Source: Polynucleobacter sp. (GTDB lineage Bacteria; Pseudomonadota; Gammaproteobacteria; Burkholderiales; Burkholderiaceae). From it: a stretch of DNA of 62,129 nt. How positions within the stretch are numbered: position 1 is the first letter of the stretch; the number at the start of each line of letters is the position of its first letter. Positions 49,956-59,709 of the stretch are shown here, in pieces. Where the stretch lies: NCBI GenBank assembly GCA_030696845.1, contig JAUYRJ010000012.1, positions 1 to 62,129 of the forward strand, written 5' to 3'. The notes under the pieces were generated by a model. It was not told where the DNA came from, made no database searches, and saw only the letters and a list, made by a program, of their open reading frames with translations. A program made the translations under genes and the position numbers.

Positions 49956-50756
49956 TTAGAATTTGAAAGTCACAGCCACTTGTGGTCCAAACATAGTCGC
50001 TTTTGCCAATACACCACCGTCCTTCATATCGAAGTACAGGGCACGGTAAGTCAAGGATGCATCGACTAAGTTATTAAATGTCTTACCAATACCGGTCATA
50101 GCTTGCCATGTAAGATTAGTTGTACCGCCACCGCTACCAATATCACCATAAAATGGGATATACCAACTAGATTCAGCAATGCGGTAGCGGCCTTTTGCGC
50201 CAATAATCGGATCAACCGTGGAGGTCTTCTTAGAGCTTGACCTTTGATCCGAAGTGCCATCGATATTCACATTCACAGTTGCAGTAATATCAATTGCACG
50301 GACGCCCAACAAAGCGTCAACATAGACGTCCTTAGTATTGGCCACAGTGTAGCTAACCACACCAGTAAGCACTGTTAACTGTGCCGTTGCCTTATCTCCC
50401 AAGACAGCTCGAAGGTTGCCATCTTGCAGCGGAACGGATCCAGATTTTTGCAGGGTAGCGGATACGAAATCACCCATAATCCCCCATTTACCTTTGTGCG
50501 CCTCAGCAGAAATCATGCCACCTGACTTGAGGTCGCCCAACACATTGCTAGAAGTCATATCCACTGACTTAACTACTGCATAATATAGATTTAAGGTGCC
50601 GCGCAAACCCGGACTCCATAAGTAGGGCGTTACTTCAAAGCGCCAGGTATTTTCAGTTTTTGGAATGGGGCTAGGATCATCGGCAGCACGAACAGGGGCA
50701 ATGGAAGCCAAAAGAATGCTAGCAACTACGCAGAGTCGATATATAGTCTTACGCAT
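49956..50756 (-). CDS. Outer-membrane barrel protein OMP2, copy A
   Basis: A 266-residue exported protein, first gene of the minus-strand OMP2-OMP1-barrel transcript. It has WRFEVTPYLWSPGLRGTLNL, HKGKWGIMGDFVSATLQ and VDALLGVRAIDITATVNV, ending FGPQVAVTFKF. It is a paralogue of the protein at 60579-61397. A CTTAC-N5-CTTAC repeat lies 100 bases upstream of its start. Confidence 0.72.
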   Translation of the reverse strand: MRKTIYRLCVVASILLASIAPVRAADDPSPIPKTENTWRFEVTPYLWSPGLRGTLNLYYAVVKSVDMTSSNVLGDLKSGGMISAEAHKGKWGIMGDFVSATLQKSGSVPLQDGNLRAVLGDKATAQLTVLTGVVSYTVANTKDVYVDALLGVRAIDITATVNVNIDGTSDQRSSSKKTSTVDPIIGAKGRYRIAESSWYIPFYGDIGSGGGTTNLTWQAMTGIGKTFNNLVDASLTYRALYFDMKDGGVLAKATMFGPQVAVTFKF

Positions 50757-50855
50757 GAATATCCCGTTAAATAGTGATGCCTAAGGAAAAAGCAATAAAC
50801 CATAAGCAAAGGTAACGCATGAAAACCAGATAGTAACGAGATAAAGGAGCAAAAC

Positions 50856-50870
50856 CTTACTAATTCTTAC
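50856..50870. promoter_or_regulatory. CTTAC-N5-CTTAC direct repeat upstream of OMP2 copy A
   Basis: CTTACTAATTCTTAC, 10-bp period, 100 bases upstream of the OMP2 start and overlapping the end of the response-regulator gene. Direct repeats about one helical turn apart are the usual layout of OmpR-type regulator sites. Matching repeats lie at 53843 and 58099. Confidence 0.6.
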
Positions 50871-51553
50871 AAAACGATATGGACATCCACCAGCAGTTGG
50901 TAGCCATTCCCCCGCAATGCTCGAAATGGCTGCTTAGAAACGCCAGCTTCAATAAACTTTTTGCGCAATCGGGCAATTCTGACCTCCAGCGTCGCTTTCG
51001 ATACCTCATCGATGCGATCGCCACAGATTTCTAAAATCTTAAAATAGGGCAAATTCGATGAGGCTGCCTCGGAGAGGGATTTAATGACTAAAACCTCTTG
51101 TTTATTGAGCTCAACCGATTTGCTAGCAGTTAAGGTCATGCTTTTCAGATTCAAAACAATATCAGGAATCACTCTGCCTGAATCAACTCGTCGTTCGATG
51201 CTGCTCATAGCTGCCAAGAGCTCGGCATTAGAAACTGGCTTGGTTAAGTACAAGTCGGCGCCAGATTCGTAGCCCGTCACTTTATCCTCAATCGTAGTGC
51301 GAGCAGTGAGCATCACAATATTGAGGTGGCTATTAAATCGACGATAGCGGCTAGCAATGCTATAGCCATTCTCGCCAGGTAAATTAATATCAATAACGAT
51401 TACGTCAAAAGCATTTTCAGAAAATAATTCATCCAGTTGCTCGGCTGATTCAGCGCCCCGAACAAAATACCCTGCACGCGAAAGAGCATCCATTAACAAT
51501 AACCGCAGGTCATCGTTGTCTTCAACAATAGCTATTTTTAAGTTGGAATCCAT
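50867..51553 (-). CDS. OmpR-type response regulator
   Basis: A 228-residue regulator: receiver domain (KIAIVEDNDDLRLLLMDAL, phosphoacceptor Asp in VIVIDINLPGENGYS, and the KPVS lysine) and a C-terminal winged helix (KATLEVRIARLRKKF and FRALRGNGYQLLV). The ATG at 51553 overlaps the kinase gene's stop region by 16 bases, so the pair is co-translated. It probably controls the surrounding hydrolase and outer-membrane genes. Confidence 0.9.
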   Translation of the reverse strand: MDSNLKIAIVEDNDDLRLLLMDALSRAGYFVRGAESAEQLDELFSENAFDVIVIDINLPGENGYSIASRYRRFNSHLNIVMLTARTTIEDKVTGYESGADLYLTKPVSNAELLAAMSSIERRVDSGRVIPDIVLNLKSMTLTASKSVELNKQEVLVIKSLSEAASSNLPYFKILEICGDRIDEVSKATLEVRIARLRKKFIEAGVSKQPFRALRGNGYQLLVDVHIVL

Positions 51554-53385
51554 ACCGTAAATGTAATTGAGTTTGTATCGACAGAACACTGCACATTACC
51601 CCGTAATGCATGCGCAAGCTCTTTCACAAAAAATAGCCCTAAACCAGAACCACTCACTTTAGTGGAGGATGGCCCTCTGTAGTATTTATCAAAGACCTGA
51701 GATAAAACAGGCATATCTGTATCGGCAATTGCATTTTGAACTGCGATCTTAATACCTGCATTCTGCTCATTCTCGGCTCTAGCGTGGCATGCCTCAATAT
51801 GAATAGCGATATCCGTATTGGGGATCGAGTACCTGACTGCATTGGCAATTAAGTTCGATACGATTGTTTTAGTAATATCAAAATCGGATTCAATGACTAG
51901 TTTAGGCTGTCCATAGACGCGAATTCGTTCGCCTCCAACTGAATCGACCGCAATTGACTGCACAAGAACGAGTAAATCAAAGCGCGAATAGGCAATTTCC
52001 AGCGCTTTAAGATCCAGCTGATCGAGTTGAATGCATTTATCGATGATGGAATCGATATTACTGACTGCTCTGTTAGCAAAATCTTCTAAATCCGAACCGG
52101 ATACTTTGCGATCTACTACCAACTTTAATACCGAAAGCGGCGTTCTAATCTCATGGGTAAGCATAGCCATCAATTTACCCTGCTCTTCTCGCAGATAACG
52201 CTCGTTATCGATCTCTTTTTTTAATGTTGCCGCCTTAGTCAGTTCATTCTTTAGGATTAATTTAGCTCGATACTGAAGCAATAAAAAGAAAAAGAGGCCA
52301 CTCAATAGGTTATATAGGAGATAGGAGTGCACGGTAAATTCTTTCGCCTGAATCATTCCAAGCAGAGGAAGAACCGAGATTGCCCACATCACTAGGTTTA
52401 AAGCGTAATAGGCGCGCAGTGCATTGATAGGCAAGTTGACATCTCGGTGCTTTTGGTTATTCGTAGTTCCAAACCAAGAGGCCAGCCAAAACAAGGTCAT
52501 CGCCAACATGACCACTTGGGCATTTAGCTTCAATGCCTGATTAATATTTCCCAACAATAAGAGGCAAATAACAATACTAGAAGCGCCTATTAGGGCATTA
52601 AATGCGTAGCTATAGTATGGCTTTAAGCCATACTCTTTGATTAATAACTTGTTCGCCCATACCCCAATTAAAGGATAGGTCACCACCACCACATAAGACA
52701 GGTACTGAATAATTGAAATATCAATGTGGCGATCAAAGAAAATACGCGCATAGCCAACTACTAATATGGTGTGCAGGAAGGCCACGAATTGCTGGAGAAC
52801 AAAAAATCCCAGTACACGCTCTCGGTTCGTGAGCCAAATCGCAAGCAATCCCAGCGCCATAGCCAAAGTAAAAACAATGTAGCCCATGGAAATAAGGCTG
52901 TCGCGGTGATCCACCGTTAAATAAGCCGCGACGGGCAGCGCATCAAAATCCAGTAAATATGATCTGGGCTGTTTTACCTTTAAGTAAATGTCCTGTTCAT
53001 GCAAACTAGGACTTAACTTAAAGTTATGGCTATAGGTTGGTAATTCCGACTCCATCCAGGAATGCTGCGCGCCCACCACTGCAAAGGGAGTCTTACTTAT
53101 ACCGTCATACACTTCAATATTTTCAGCATAAGCCGGTCTAATTCGCGTCATTAATTCAGAATCAGAAGGCTTGATGGTTAGCTTAATCCAAAAAGTGGAT
53201 TGGCTATATCCCTTAGCTAACCAGCCATCATAGGGTGTAAATGGCTCATTTTTAACTTGATCAATAGTCAGTGCATTCGCTTTATCTTCGTAATAGGCCT
53301 GCTGCAGAATGTAGTTGCCATTGGCAATAGCCGATCCAGAAAATAAAGCAAATAAAAAAAGAAGGGTTCGTACTGGGGCTCTCAA
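51538..53385 (-). CDS. 7TMR-DISM sensor histidine kinase
   Basis: A 615-residue kinase. After the signal (TLLFLFALFSGSAIANG) comes a periplasmic 7TMR-DISM extracellular domain (about 25-165, including YSQSTFWIKLTI), then seven transmembrane helices (about 170-385), HisKA with the histidine in AMLTHEIRTPLSVLK, and HATPase (SNLIANAVRYS and SGSGLGLFFVKEL). DISM sensors often detect carbohydrates or other small ligands. It is paired with the OmpR-type regulator downstream. Confidence 0.92.
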   Translation of the reverse strand: MRAPVRTLLFLFALFSGSAIANGNYILQQAYYEDKANALTIDQVKNEPFTPYDGWLAKGYSQSTFWIKLTIKPSDSELMTRIRPAYAENIEVYDGISKTPFAVVGAQHSWMESELPTYSHNFKLSPSLHEQDIYLKVKQPRSYLLDFDALPVAAYLTVDHRDSLISMGYIVFTLAMALGLLAIWLTNRERVLGFFVLQQFVAFLHTILVVGYARIFFDRHIDISIIQYLSYVVVVTYPLIGVWANKLLIKEYGLKPYYSYAFNALIGASSIVICLLLLGNINQALKLNAQVVMLAMTLFWLASWFGTTNNQKHRDVNLPINALRAYYALNLVMWAISVLPLLGMIQAKEFTVHSYLLYNLLSGLFFFLLLQYRAKLILKNELTKAATLKKEIDNERYLREEQGKLMAMLTHEIRTPLSVLKLVVDRKVSGSDLEDFANRAVSNIDSIIDKCIQLDQLDLKALEIAYSRFDLLVLVQSIAVDSVGGERIRVYGQPKLVIESDFDITKTIVSNLIANAVRYSIPNTDIAIHIEACHARAENEQNAGIKIAVQNAIADTDMPVLSQVFDKYYRGPSSTKVSGSGLGLFFVKELAHALRGNVQCSVDTNSITFTVWIPT

Positions 53386-53482
53386 TTGATTTTACGGTCG
53401 CTTAATATTGACTACCACTCATATTCCTCTAACAAAAAAACGCATTGAAGCGGTTTTTTGATCATTTTGATTTCCGAACCAA

Positions 53483-53677
53483 TTACGAACTGACTACCCG
53501 CCAAGCTGAATTAACGCCATCGCCCAGTTTATCGCCTGGATTAGTGTCTTTTGCATACCAGGAGAGTGGCTTACCTTTATACGTGAACTGCCTCTGACGA
53601 TTGGATTGGGTAATGAAATTAAAATCACCCGCTACTTTGATACCAGGCTCTACAAATACGGGAGTTTGGCTTGCTAA
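53483..53677 (-). pseudogene. Remnant of a secreted Yx(FWY)xxD-repeat lipoprotein
   Basis: A 64-residue open stretch without a start, ending at 53483: QRQFTYKGKPLSWYAKDTN then LGDGVNSAWRVV. This is the C-terminal end of the predicted lipoproteins with a Yx(FWY)xxD motif. A stop lies directly upstream at 53678-53680. The rest of 53386-54027 holds only the direct repeats noted at 53843. Confidence 0.65.
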
Positions 53678-53842
53678 TTATATACAGCGCAGCTTTCAAG
53701 ATGCATTATGAAAGCCCCATGCCTTCAAAATGCATTGACTAATTCGATTAAATTTTTAAAGCCCTTCGCAGACTGCGCAAAGCCGCAAATGAGAGGCTCC
53801 AGTGGGTGAAATTCGTATATTGCAAACACTTAGCTGCGAATC

Positions 53843-53879
53843 CTTACCAAATCTTACAAAGCAAAATTTTATGTCTTAC
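53843..53879. promoter_or_regulatory. CTTAC direct repeats upstream of the broken amidohydrolase
   Basis: CTTAC at 53843 and 53853 (10-bp period: CTTACCAAATCTTAC) and a third copy at 53875, two turns further. The site is about 150-185 bases upstream of the plus-strand gene at 54028. It is the same motif as at 50856 and 58099. Confidence 0.55.
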
Positions 53880-54027
53880 GGATCCCTTTTGCTTTAATCA
53901 CTCTTGCTCATTTACCTTAAGCATGCCCAAGCTAAAAATCCTAAATACCCTTTCATAACATGGTAAATTTTCATCACATTATTTTTTGTGAATATTATTC
54001 AGCACTGCTTTTATTAGAGGAATTTTT

Positions 54028-55790
54028 ATGTGCCAATGGTGTGTTTCTACAATGATTTCGCGTCACCTCACGTCCAATATTTCTGGTGATCGACGCCAAT
54101 TTTTAAAATTTTCCAGTGCGCTACTGGCATCGAGTTCAGCGGCCTACACCCTGCCAGCAATGGCTCAAGCCAGCGGTCCGGCAGATATTATTTTCCGCAA
54201 TGGTTCCATTTACCCCATCTCAGGCGAAAACAAACGAGTTGAAGCGCTTGCCATAGCTGGTGGGAAAATTCAGCGCTTGGGCTCTACTCGCGAAATCATG
54301 AACGGCGCAAATAAAGCCACCACCATCGTTGATCTTCAAGGTCGCACCTTACTGCCGGGCTTAATTGACCCCCATAACCACACGGTTTTGAGCTCTCTAT
54401 TTGATTTGCTAATGGTCAATGTCGGTTTTGCTAAATACAAGACAAAGGCAGATGCTGCCGCATTCATTAAGTCTGCGGCCGCTAAAACGCCTGCAGGTCA
54501 ATGGCTCGTGTTTGGGTTCTACGACAACCTATTGCAAGGAGGCGATTGGTCACGCTCCGAGCTCGATGCCATATCCAAAAATCACCCTATTGCTATTATG
54601 TACGTGAATGGGCACGTTGCTGTAGTTAATAGCATGGCTTTTTCTAAAGCGAACATCGGTGAAAATATTGGGCCGATACCTGGTGGCGGATTTTTTGGTC
54701 GCGGCAAGGATGGAAAGCTTAATGGCATGGTGTATAACCAGCCCGCTATGATGAAAATTTTCGGTGTAGCTGTTTCCAAACCCACTCCCGAGGTTTTAGA
54801 AAAAGCAGTCATTGCCTATGCAAACAGTGCGGCGGCGGCTGGCTTTACCGCTCTGCATGAGCCCGGGACTGTTAAACCAGAGTGGGTAGAGGGACTTGCC
54901 AAGCTGTCTAACATCCTACCTATTCGCCTAAGTGCCAGCCTTAGTAGCGTCGATCTGGAGCACAGCATTCCATTTACTAAATTAGGGCCATCACACAAAG
55001 CTCGCGTTATTCCGAACAGCCGCTTTTCTCTCTATACGGCATCAAAGTATGGGCTGATGGATCTAACCAGGCAGAAACGGCCTGGCAAACAAAACCATAC
55101 CTCAATACCAATCTCAGAGGCACTGCTGGATACAAATCAGAACAAATGCTGGAGATTTGCAAAAACGCAAAAGCGGCTGGCTGGACTATGCTGGCACATT
55201 GCCAAGGCGACGCTGCGGTTGAGCAATACCTGAATGCACTAGAGGCCGCCTATGGTGCAAATCCATCCACCGGACTGAACCGGATAGAGCACGCTACGAT
55301 GGCCAGGCAAGATCAAATCGATCGCATGAAGCGCTTGGGCTATGAGCCCAGCTTTATGACTGATTTTATTTATCTCTACGGCGACGCTTATCGCGATACG
55401 ATTTTCGGCAACCCCAGAGCCAGTTTTGCAGTGCCATTTGGGGCGGCAGCCAAAGCAAACCTGAACTACACAGTGCACTCCGATAATCCAGCTGCCGGTA
55501 TGCCACTCAATCCCATGCGGCATGTCGAAATTCAATTGATGCGCCGCTGTATTGTTGATAATTCGATTATTGGCCCAGATCAACGCGTTGATATACAGCA
55601 TGCAATGCGAGCGATTAGCATGCATGCCGCAAGACAAATCGGTCTTGGGGAATCCTTAGGCACCTTGGATGTTGGTAAAGATGCGGATATCACTATTTTA
55701 GAGAGCGACCCCTTCACCACAAGTCCAGACAAAATCAGCAGCATTAAAGCGTCGCAAACCTGGGTTGCTGGTAAGAAAATGTACGGATGA
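54028..55790 (+). pseudogene. YtcJ-type amidohydrolase interrupted by a frameshift
   Basis: A Tat-exported amidohydrolase (signal DRRQFLKFSSALLASSS) with GRTLLPGLIDPHNHT and a metal-binding core. The frame is lost near 55030: it reads RFSLYTASKYG, whereas the downstream frame gives YGIKVWADGSNQAE and continues to 55790 with GWTMLAHCQGD, HSDNPAAGMPLNP and LGTLDVGKDADITILESDP. The shift fits a two-base (CT) insertion, or one-base loss, at the CTCTCT run 55028-55033. The ribosome site AGAGGAA is intact. Confidence 0.85.
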
Positions 55791-55879
55791 TGTCTACATC
55801 AATAGGACCCTTGACCTGAGAAGGCAATCAAGCCTCCAAATGAATAACCCCCCTTGCCTGGGCAATTAATCCACGCAGG

Positions 55880-56032
55880 GGGTTTAGATTTCTGGAAACG
55901 ACTCGCCTTCTGTGATGAGCAGGCATTACCCAAGGGCTTGCCGGCTACACAGCCCTTGATCCAAGATAAATCCGCGCTGGGGAAATCGTCTTTACTGTCC
56001 ACACGCCACTTTTTATGATTGCCTCCGTTCAT
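55880..56032 (-). pseudogene. Remnant of a second secretory-lipase C-terminus
   Basis: A short open frame contains LSWIKGCVAGKPLGNAC, which aligns with LQWIKDRVAGKPLTNAC at the very end of the lipase at 58362-59660. The rest of the lipase is absent. It suggests a former second copy of the lipase. The stretch 55791-55880 has only a C-rich/G-rich hairpin (about 55845-55887). Confidence 0.6.
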
Positions 56033-56159
56033 ACCGGAGAATTAGTTGGATTTTCTTTAAGAGCATTTCGCAGTTTGGGCTGTATACAAAATTAAAGGTA
56101 TCACTCGTTGCCTGAATTTATCTTCAAAAAATAGATTAAAACAGCTCGGGATTTAAAAA

Positions 56160-56177
56160 AACCGCCCGAAGGCGGTT
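56160..56177 (-). terminator. Terminator of the 56-58 kb amidohydrolase gene
   Basis: AACCGCC-CGAA-GGCGGTT; on the minus strand the loop is TTCG and a run of seven Ts follows. A strong terminator 22 bases after the stop. Confidence 0.88.
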
Positions 56178-56198
56178 CTTTTTTACATAAGATACAGA

Positions 56199-58001
56199 TT
56201 AATGACGATGGTAATTTTTCATAGCCGCTTTGCCTAAGTCTTTATGTTCGCTTGGATCAATAGCAGTAATTTGCTCTAAATATTTCTTAGTATCAATTTT
56301 CTTGCCGCCCAGCCATGTTCCTTTGACTTTGACTTTCTCGATAATTTCGTTTGGCTTGACAGCAGTAATATCGGCCGTTAACTCTACCAAATCGGCATAT
56401 TTACCCACTTCTAGCGAACCAATTTCTTTATCGCGTTTAAGCTGAAAAGCAGCATTAATGGTGGATGCTTTGAGTGCCTGATCCAGAGTGATCGCCTGAT
56501 TAGGGGCATGAACCTTGCCCGAATCCGTGGTGCGAGTCACCATGCGCTGAATGTTTCTTAACGTATCAGGTGGCGATACAGTTCCATCGTTGTTAAATGA
56601 TATATTTGCATTTGACTTGAACGCATCACCTGCTGCAATCCATGGCGCACCATGCTCAGGCTTAAACATCGTTCCATCCAATAGGTCGCCCCAATAAATG
56701 TACTGAAATGCTGATAATGAAATCGCTACACCAAGACGGGCTGCACGCTGAAATTGATCTGCACGGGCAGCGCCCAAGTGCTCAACACGCCAGCGGTGAT
56801 CGGTACCCATGAGTTTGTATTTATTTAAAGCATACTCATATGAATCTAAAACTACATCAAGACCCACGTCTCCATTGATATGGACGGCCATTTGATAGCC
56901 CATAGGCGCATATTTATCCAGCATTTGATCCATCTGCAAACGCGTGTAATTCATACCCTTTGCGCCTTGTGGCCCTAAGATAATGTCCGCGTTCTTGGTT
57001 CGTGAGTTGTCTAAATAACCAAAACTCGTTGCAATCGTACCCAGCCATGGACTACCATCGGCCCAAATCTTGACGCCATTTTTACGAACCAAACTGGAAT
57101 CAGGCCAAGTAACTTGGGCGGCCGCATCAGGCTCAATTGCCATGTCATAGACGTGCATTCTGACCGGGGTGTCTGGAACGGCTGCGAGCGCCAGGTAAGC
57201 CTTATACATGCCTGAGTTATACATGTGCTCAGAGGTGGATGTGATACCTAAAGAGGCCATGTACGCATACCACTTGGCGCCAGAAAGTAATAAGTGTGGG
57301 ATGGCCTTTGGCAAGATTGGAGTAATCACTGCCATTAATGCAGCCGATTCGTTAGCCACACCATTGGATGTACCGTCTTTATTGCGTCCATAGCTACCGC
57401 CCAATGGGTTGACAGGCGGTTTCATATCCTTCCAGCCTAACATTTTGACTATTGCGGTATTAAAGTAAATCGCATGGCCCGAATTATCAACAATGATGAT
57501 TCCACGACCGCTTGGTGTTAGCTTATCCAATATATCCCGCGTTGGCAAAGGAGCCTGTTGCAAAAGACGATCCAAACCATTAAATACTAAAGGTCTGCCG
57601 GCAGGAGCTTCTGCATCGGCTTTTTTGATTGTCGCTTGCACATCTGCCCACGTTCTATTGCTGTTCCCCAGGTATGGCGCAATCCAATAGGCGGGCGCTT
57701 GTGTCGTAATACCGGACAGAATCGGGTGATTGTGCGGGTCAATGAATCCTGGCATGAGTACGCCGGATCCCAAATCCTGTACCTTTGCATTTGGCGCGCT
57801 AGTACGCACACTCTCTAGTGATCCGATGGCAGTAATCTTTTTTGATTTTGTATCAAAAGCAATGGCCTCAGCTCGGGGATTTTTCTCATCCATCGTAATA
57901 ATGGTTGAAGCTTTCAAAATCTGAATTTCTGCTAGCGCCAGATTAGAAAGGCAGTAAAGCGCAGCGAAGGGAAGGGTCTTGAGAATTGATTTGTAGTTCA
58001 T
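56199..58001 (-). CDS. YtcJ-type exported amidohydrolase
   Basis: A 600-residue metal-dependent hydrolase with signal (TLPFAALYCLSNLALAE). Marks: SGVLMPGFIDPHNHPIL (metal site), GVKIWADGSPWLGT, YQMAVHINGDVGLD, RWRVEHLG and SFNNDGTVSPPD, then KEIGSLEVGKYADLVEL. It is intact, unlike its neighbour at 54028. A CTTAC-type repeat lies 98 bases upstream of the start. Together with the lipase and barrel proteins it forms one copy of the module. Confidence 0.9.
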   Translation of the reverse strand: MNYKSILKTLPFAALYCLSNLALAEIQILKASTIITMDEKNPRAEAIAFDTKSKKITAIGSLESVRTSAPNAKVQDLGSGVLMPGFIDPHNHPILSGITTQAPAYWIAPYLGNSNRTWADVQATIKKADAEAPAGRPLVFNGLDRLLQQAPLPTRDILDKLTPSGRGIIIVDNSGHAIYFNTAIVKMLGWKDMKPPVNPLGGSYGRNKDGTSNGVANESAALMAVITPILPKAIPHLLLSGAKWYAYMASLGITSTSEHMYNSGMYKAYLALAAVPDTPVRMHVYDMAIEPDAAAQVTWPDSSLVRKNGVKIWADGSPWLGTIATSFGYLDNSRTKNADIILGPQGAKGMNYTRLQMDQMLDKYAPMGYQMAVHINGDVGLDVVLDSYEYALNKYKLMGTDHRWRVEHLGAARADQFQRAARLGVAISLSAFQYIYWGDLLDGTMFKPEHGAPWIAAGDAFKSNANISFNNDGTVSPPDTLRNIQRMVTRTTDSGKVHAPNQAITLDQALKASTINAAFQLKRDKEIGSLEVGKYADLVELTADITAVKPNEIIEKVKVKGTWLGGKKIDTKKYLEQITAIDPSEHKDLGKAAMKNYHRH

Positions 58002-58098
58002 CTTGATTCCAATAGGCTTAAAGCGGTTTCATCAAATGGCTTGGCTATGCTGAAGCGAAAGCAATGCTCGAAAATATATCAAAACCAGCTCCCCAAAC

Positions 58099-58113
58099 CT
58101 TACCAATCCTTTC
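58099..58113. promoter_or_regulatory. CTTAC-N5-CTTTC direct repeat upstream of the amidohydrolase
   Basis: CTTACCAATCCTTTC with 10-bp period and one changed base, 98 bases upstream of the gene starting at 58001, in the same orientation and almost the same distance as the 50856 repeat from OMP2. The rest of the 360-base gap (58002-58361) shows no gene. Confidence 0.55.
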
Positions 58114-58361
58114 AAGCCGGAAAGGATCTTGTATTTAAGCCTAATAGCTATCTTGCTTAGGTATTTCCCAGTGGTTTTCTATTCAGCAGAACGATTAACT
58201 GAGCCAGACGCCTTCACACCGTGAAGCTAGGATTCACCTGAAATAAACAAACATTCTATCGAGGTCAGGACTCAAAATATCAATTTAAACAAGTGCTTAC
58301 AACTATTTTAGGGGGATCGAGGCTAGCTCAAAGCCCCCACCATCGCAGACCATACTTCAAT

Positions 58362-59660
58362 CTAACTTTGCGGACAGGCATTAGTCAACGGCTTACCTGC
58401 CACCCTATCTTTAATCCATTGAAGGTAATACTGTTTCGATACCGGAGGGGTTGTAAAGTGATTCTGCTCTCCAGGCAACTGCATTCTTCCTACATTACCA
58501 CCTAACTTACACATTTGATCTTGGTATAGCTTGTGCATTGGAGGGGGGACCGTGATGTCGGCAGAACCAAAGTAAATTTGCACTGGAGCAAGCGGTTTTA
58601 CTGGGGCAATACTGCCCTTCACGAACGCCTCAGACCAAGCCAAAGTATTACTCGGGTTTTTCTTTACAAGGTTCATGAAGGTTGAGCTGTAATTAAAATT
58701 CAGGGTATCCGCAGTAGCATGCATGCACTTATTATTCAAAATATCATTGATTGTGTTGACGCCTTCATCGGTCAGGATGTCGGATAGCTTCAGATTCGGA
58801 AATGCTGCTTGATTACCCCAATAACCCATGATGGCATGCGAAAAATTAAAGACGCTACTTGAAAACTCTTTCAGCGTTCCGGCAAAATACTGATCGGCTT
58901 GCACTTGGGTAATTTTCCCTTTTGGGGCTGCCGCAGCAAGGTCCAATGGTGCCAATGCAACAAAGCCAAGTAGATCTAAATCATCCCATGCTGTTCCTTT
59001 TTGTTTGATGTACTCAGGCATGCCGGCCGCAGCAATAGCAGCACCACCGCCTTGAGACCAGCCATAGATGATCGCCTTCTTATTGGCGCCAGTTTCTTTC
59101 ATCGATCCTGCGGCGCGGACAGCATTGATGGCATCGATGCCATTCGTTGCTGAAACGCCATATTGGTGTTTACCGCCCCCACCTAATCCTTGGTAATCCG
59201 TTGCGACAATGACATAACCTTCTTTAATCAACTCTTCCATAGAAGGTATGCCGTAATCCGTCCACGAATTTCCACCAACCAAGTAATACTGATTTAAAGG
59301 AACGGCCGGATTAAGCACCTGAGAAGGGCCACAGCTTTGTGCAGTCCCGGTAGTACCATGCGCCCAACTCATCACAGGACGACCTTCTTTTGGAGCGGCC
59401 CCAATTGGCGCCACAACCATACCAGTTGAAATCGTTTTTCTACCGGAGATATCAGACGAGATGTAAGCTACTCTCCAGGCTTGCGCACCGGCAACTGAAG
59501 TTGCAATCTTTTCCTGCTTGATTACTTGACCAAGCTTGCCTTCGGGTGCCATCTTCATGACGGAAGCATAAAAGGGTGGCACGGGCGGACTAGCTTGCGC
59601 TGCTGAGAGAGATGCGCTTAATAAGGCGCCCGCTGCCAAAACTGAACCTAATTTATACAT
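58362..59660 (-). CDS. Secretory lipase (LIP family)
   Basis: A 432-residue exported serine hydrolase. The ATG at 59660 follows GGAG and begins a signal (LAAGALLSASLSAAQAS). Marks: VMSWAHGTTGTAQSC, GYVIVATDYQGLG, the nucleophile elbow IYGWSQGGGAA, FGSADITVPPP and the histidine in GEQNHFTTPP. It probably cleaves lipid or ester substrates in the periplasm or outside. It follows the OMP1 copy B gene by 49 bases, so probably in one transcript. Confidence 0.9.
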   Translation of the reverse strand: MYKLGSVLAAGALLSASLSAAQASPPVPPFYASVMKMAPEGKLGQVIKQEKIATSVAGAQAWRVAYISSDISGRKTISTGMVVAPIGAAPKEGRPVMSWAHGTTGTAQSCGPSQVLNPAVPLNQYYLVGGNSWTDYGIPSMEELIKEGYVIVATDYQGLGGGGKHQYGVSATNGIDAINAVRAAGSMKETGANKKAIIYGWSQGGGAAIAAAGMPEYIKQKGTAWDDLDLLGFVALAPLDLAAAAPKGKITQVQADQYFAGTLKEFSSSVFNFSHAIMGYWGNQAAFPNLKLSDILTDEGVNTINDILNNKCMHATADTLNFNYSSTFMNLVKKNPSNTLAWSEAFVKGSIAPVKPLAPVQIYFGSADITVPPPMHKLYQDQMCKLGGNVGRMQLPGEQNHFTTPPVSKQYYLQWIKDRVAGKPLTNACPQS

Positions 59661-59709
59661 ACAAAGCTCCAAGTGCGTATTGGGTAAATTAAAAGACTAA
59701 AGAGATGAA

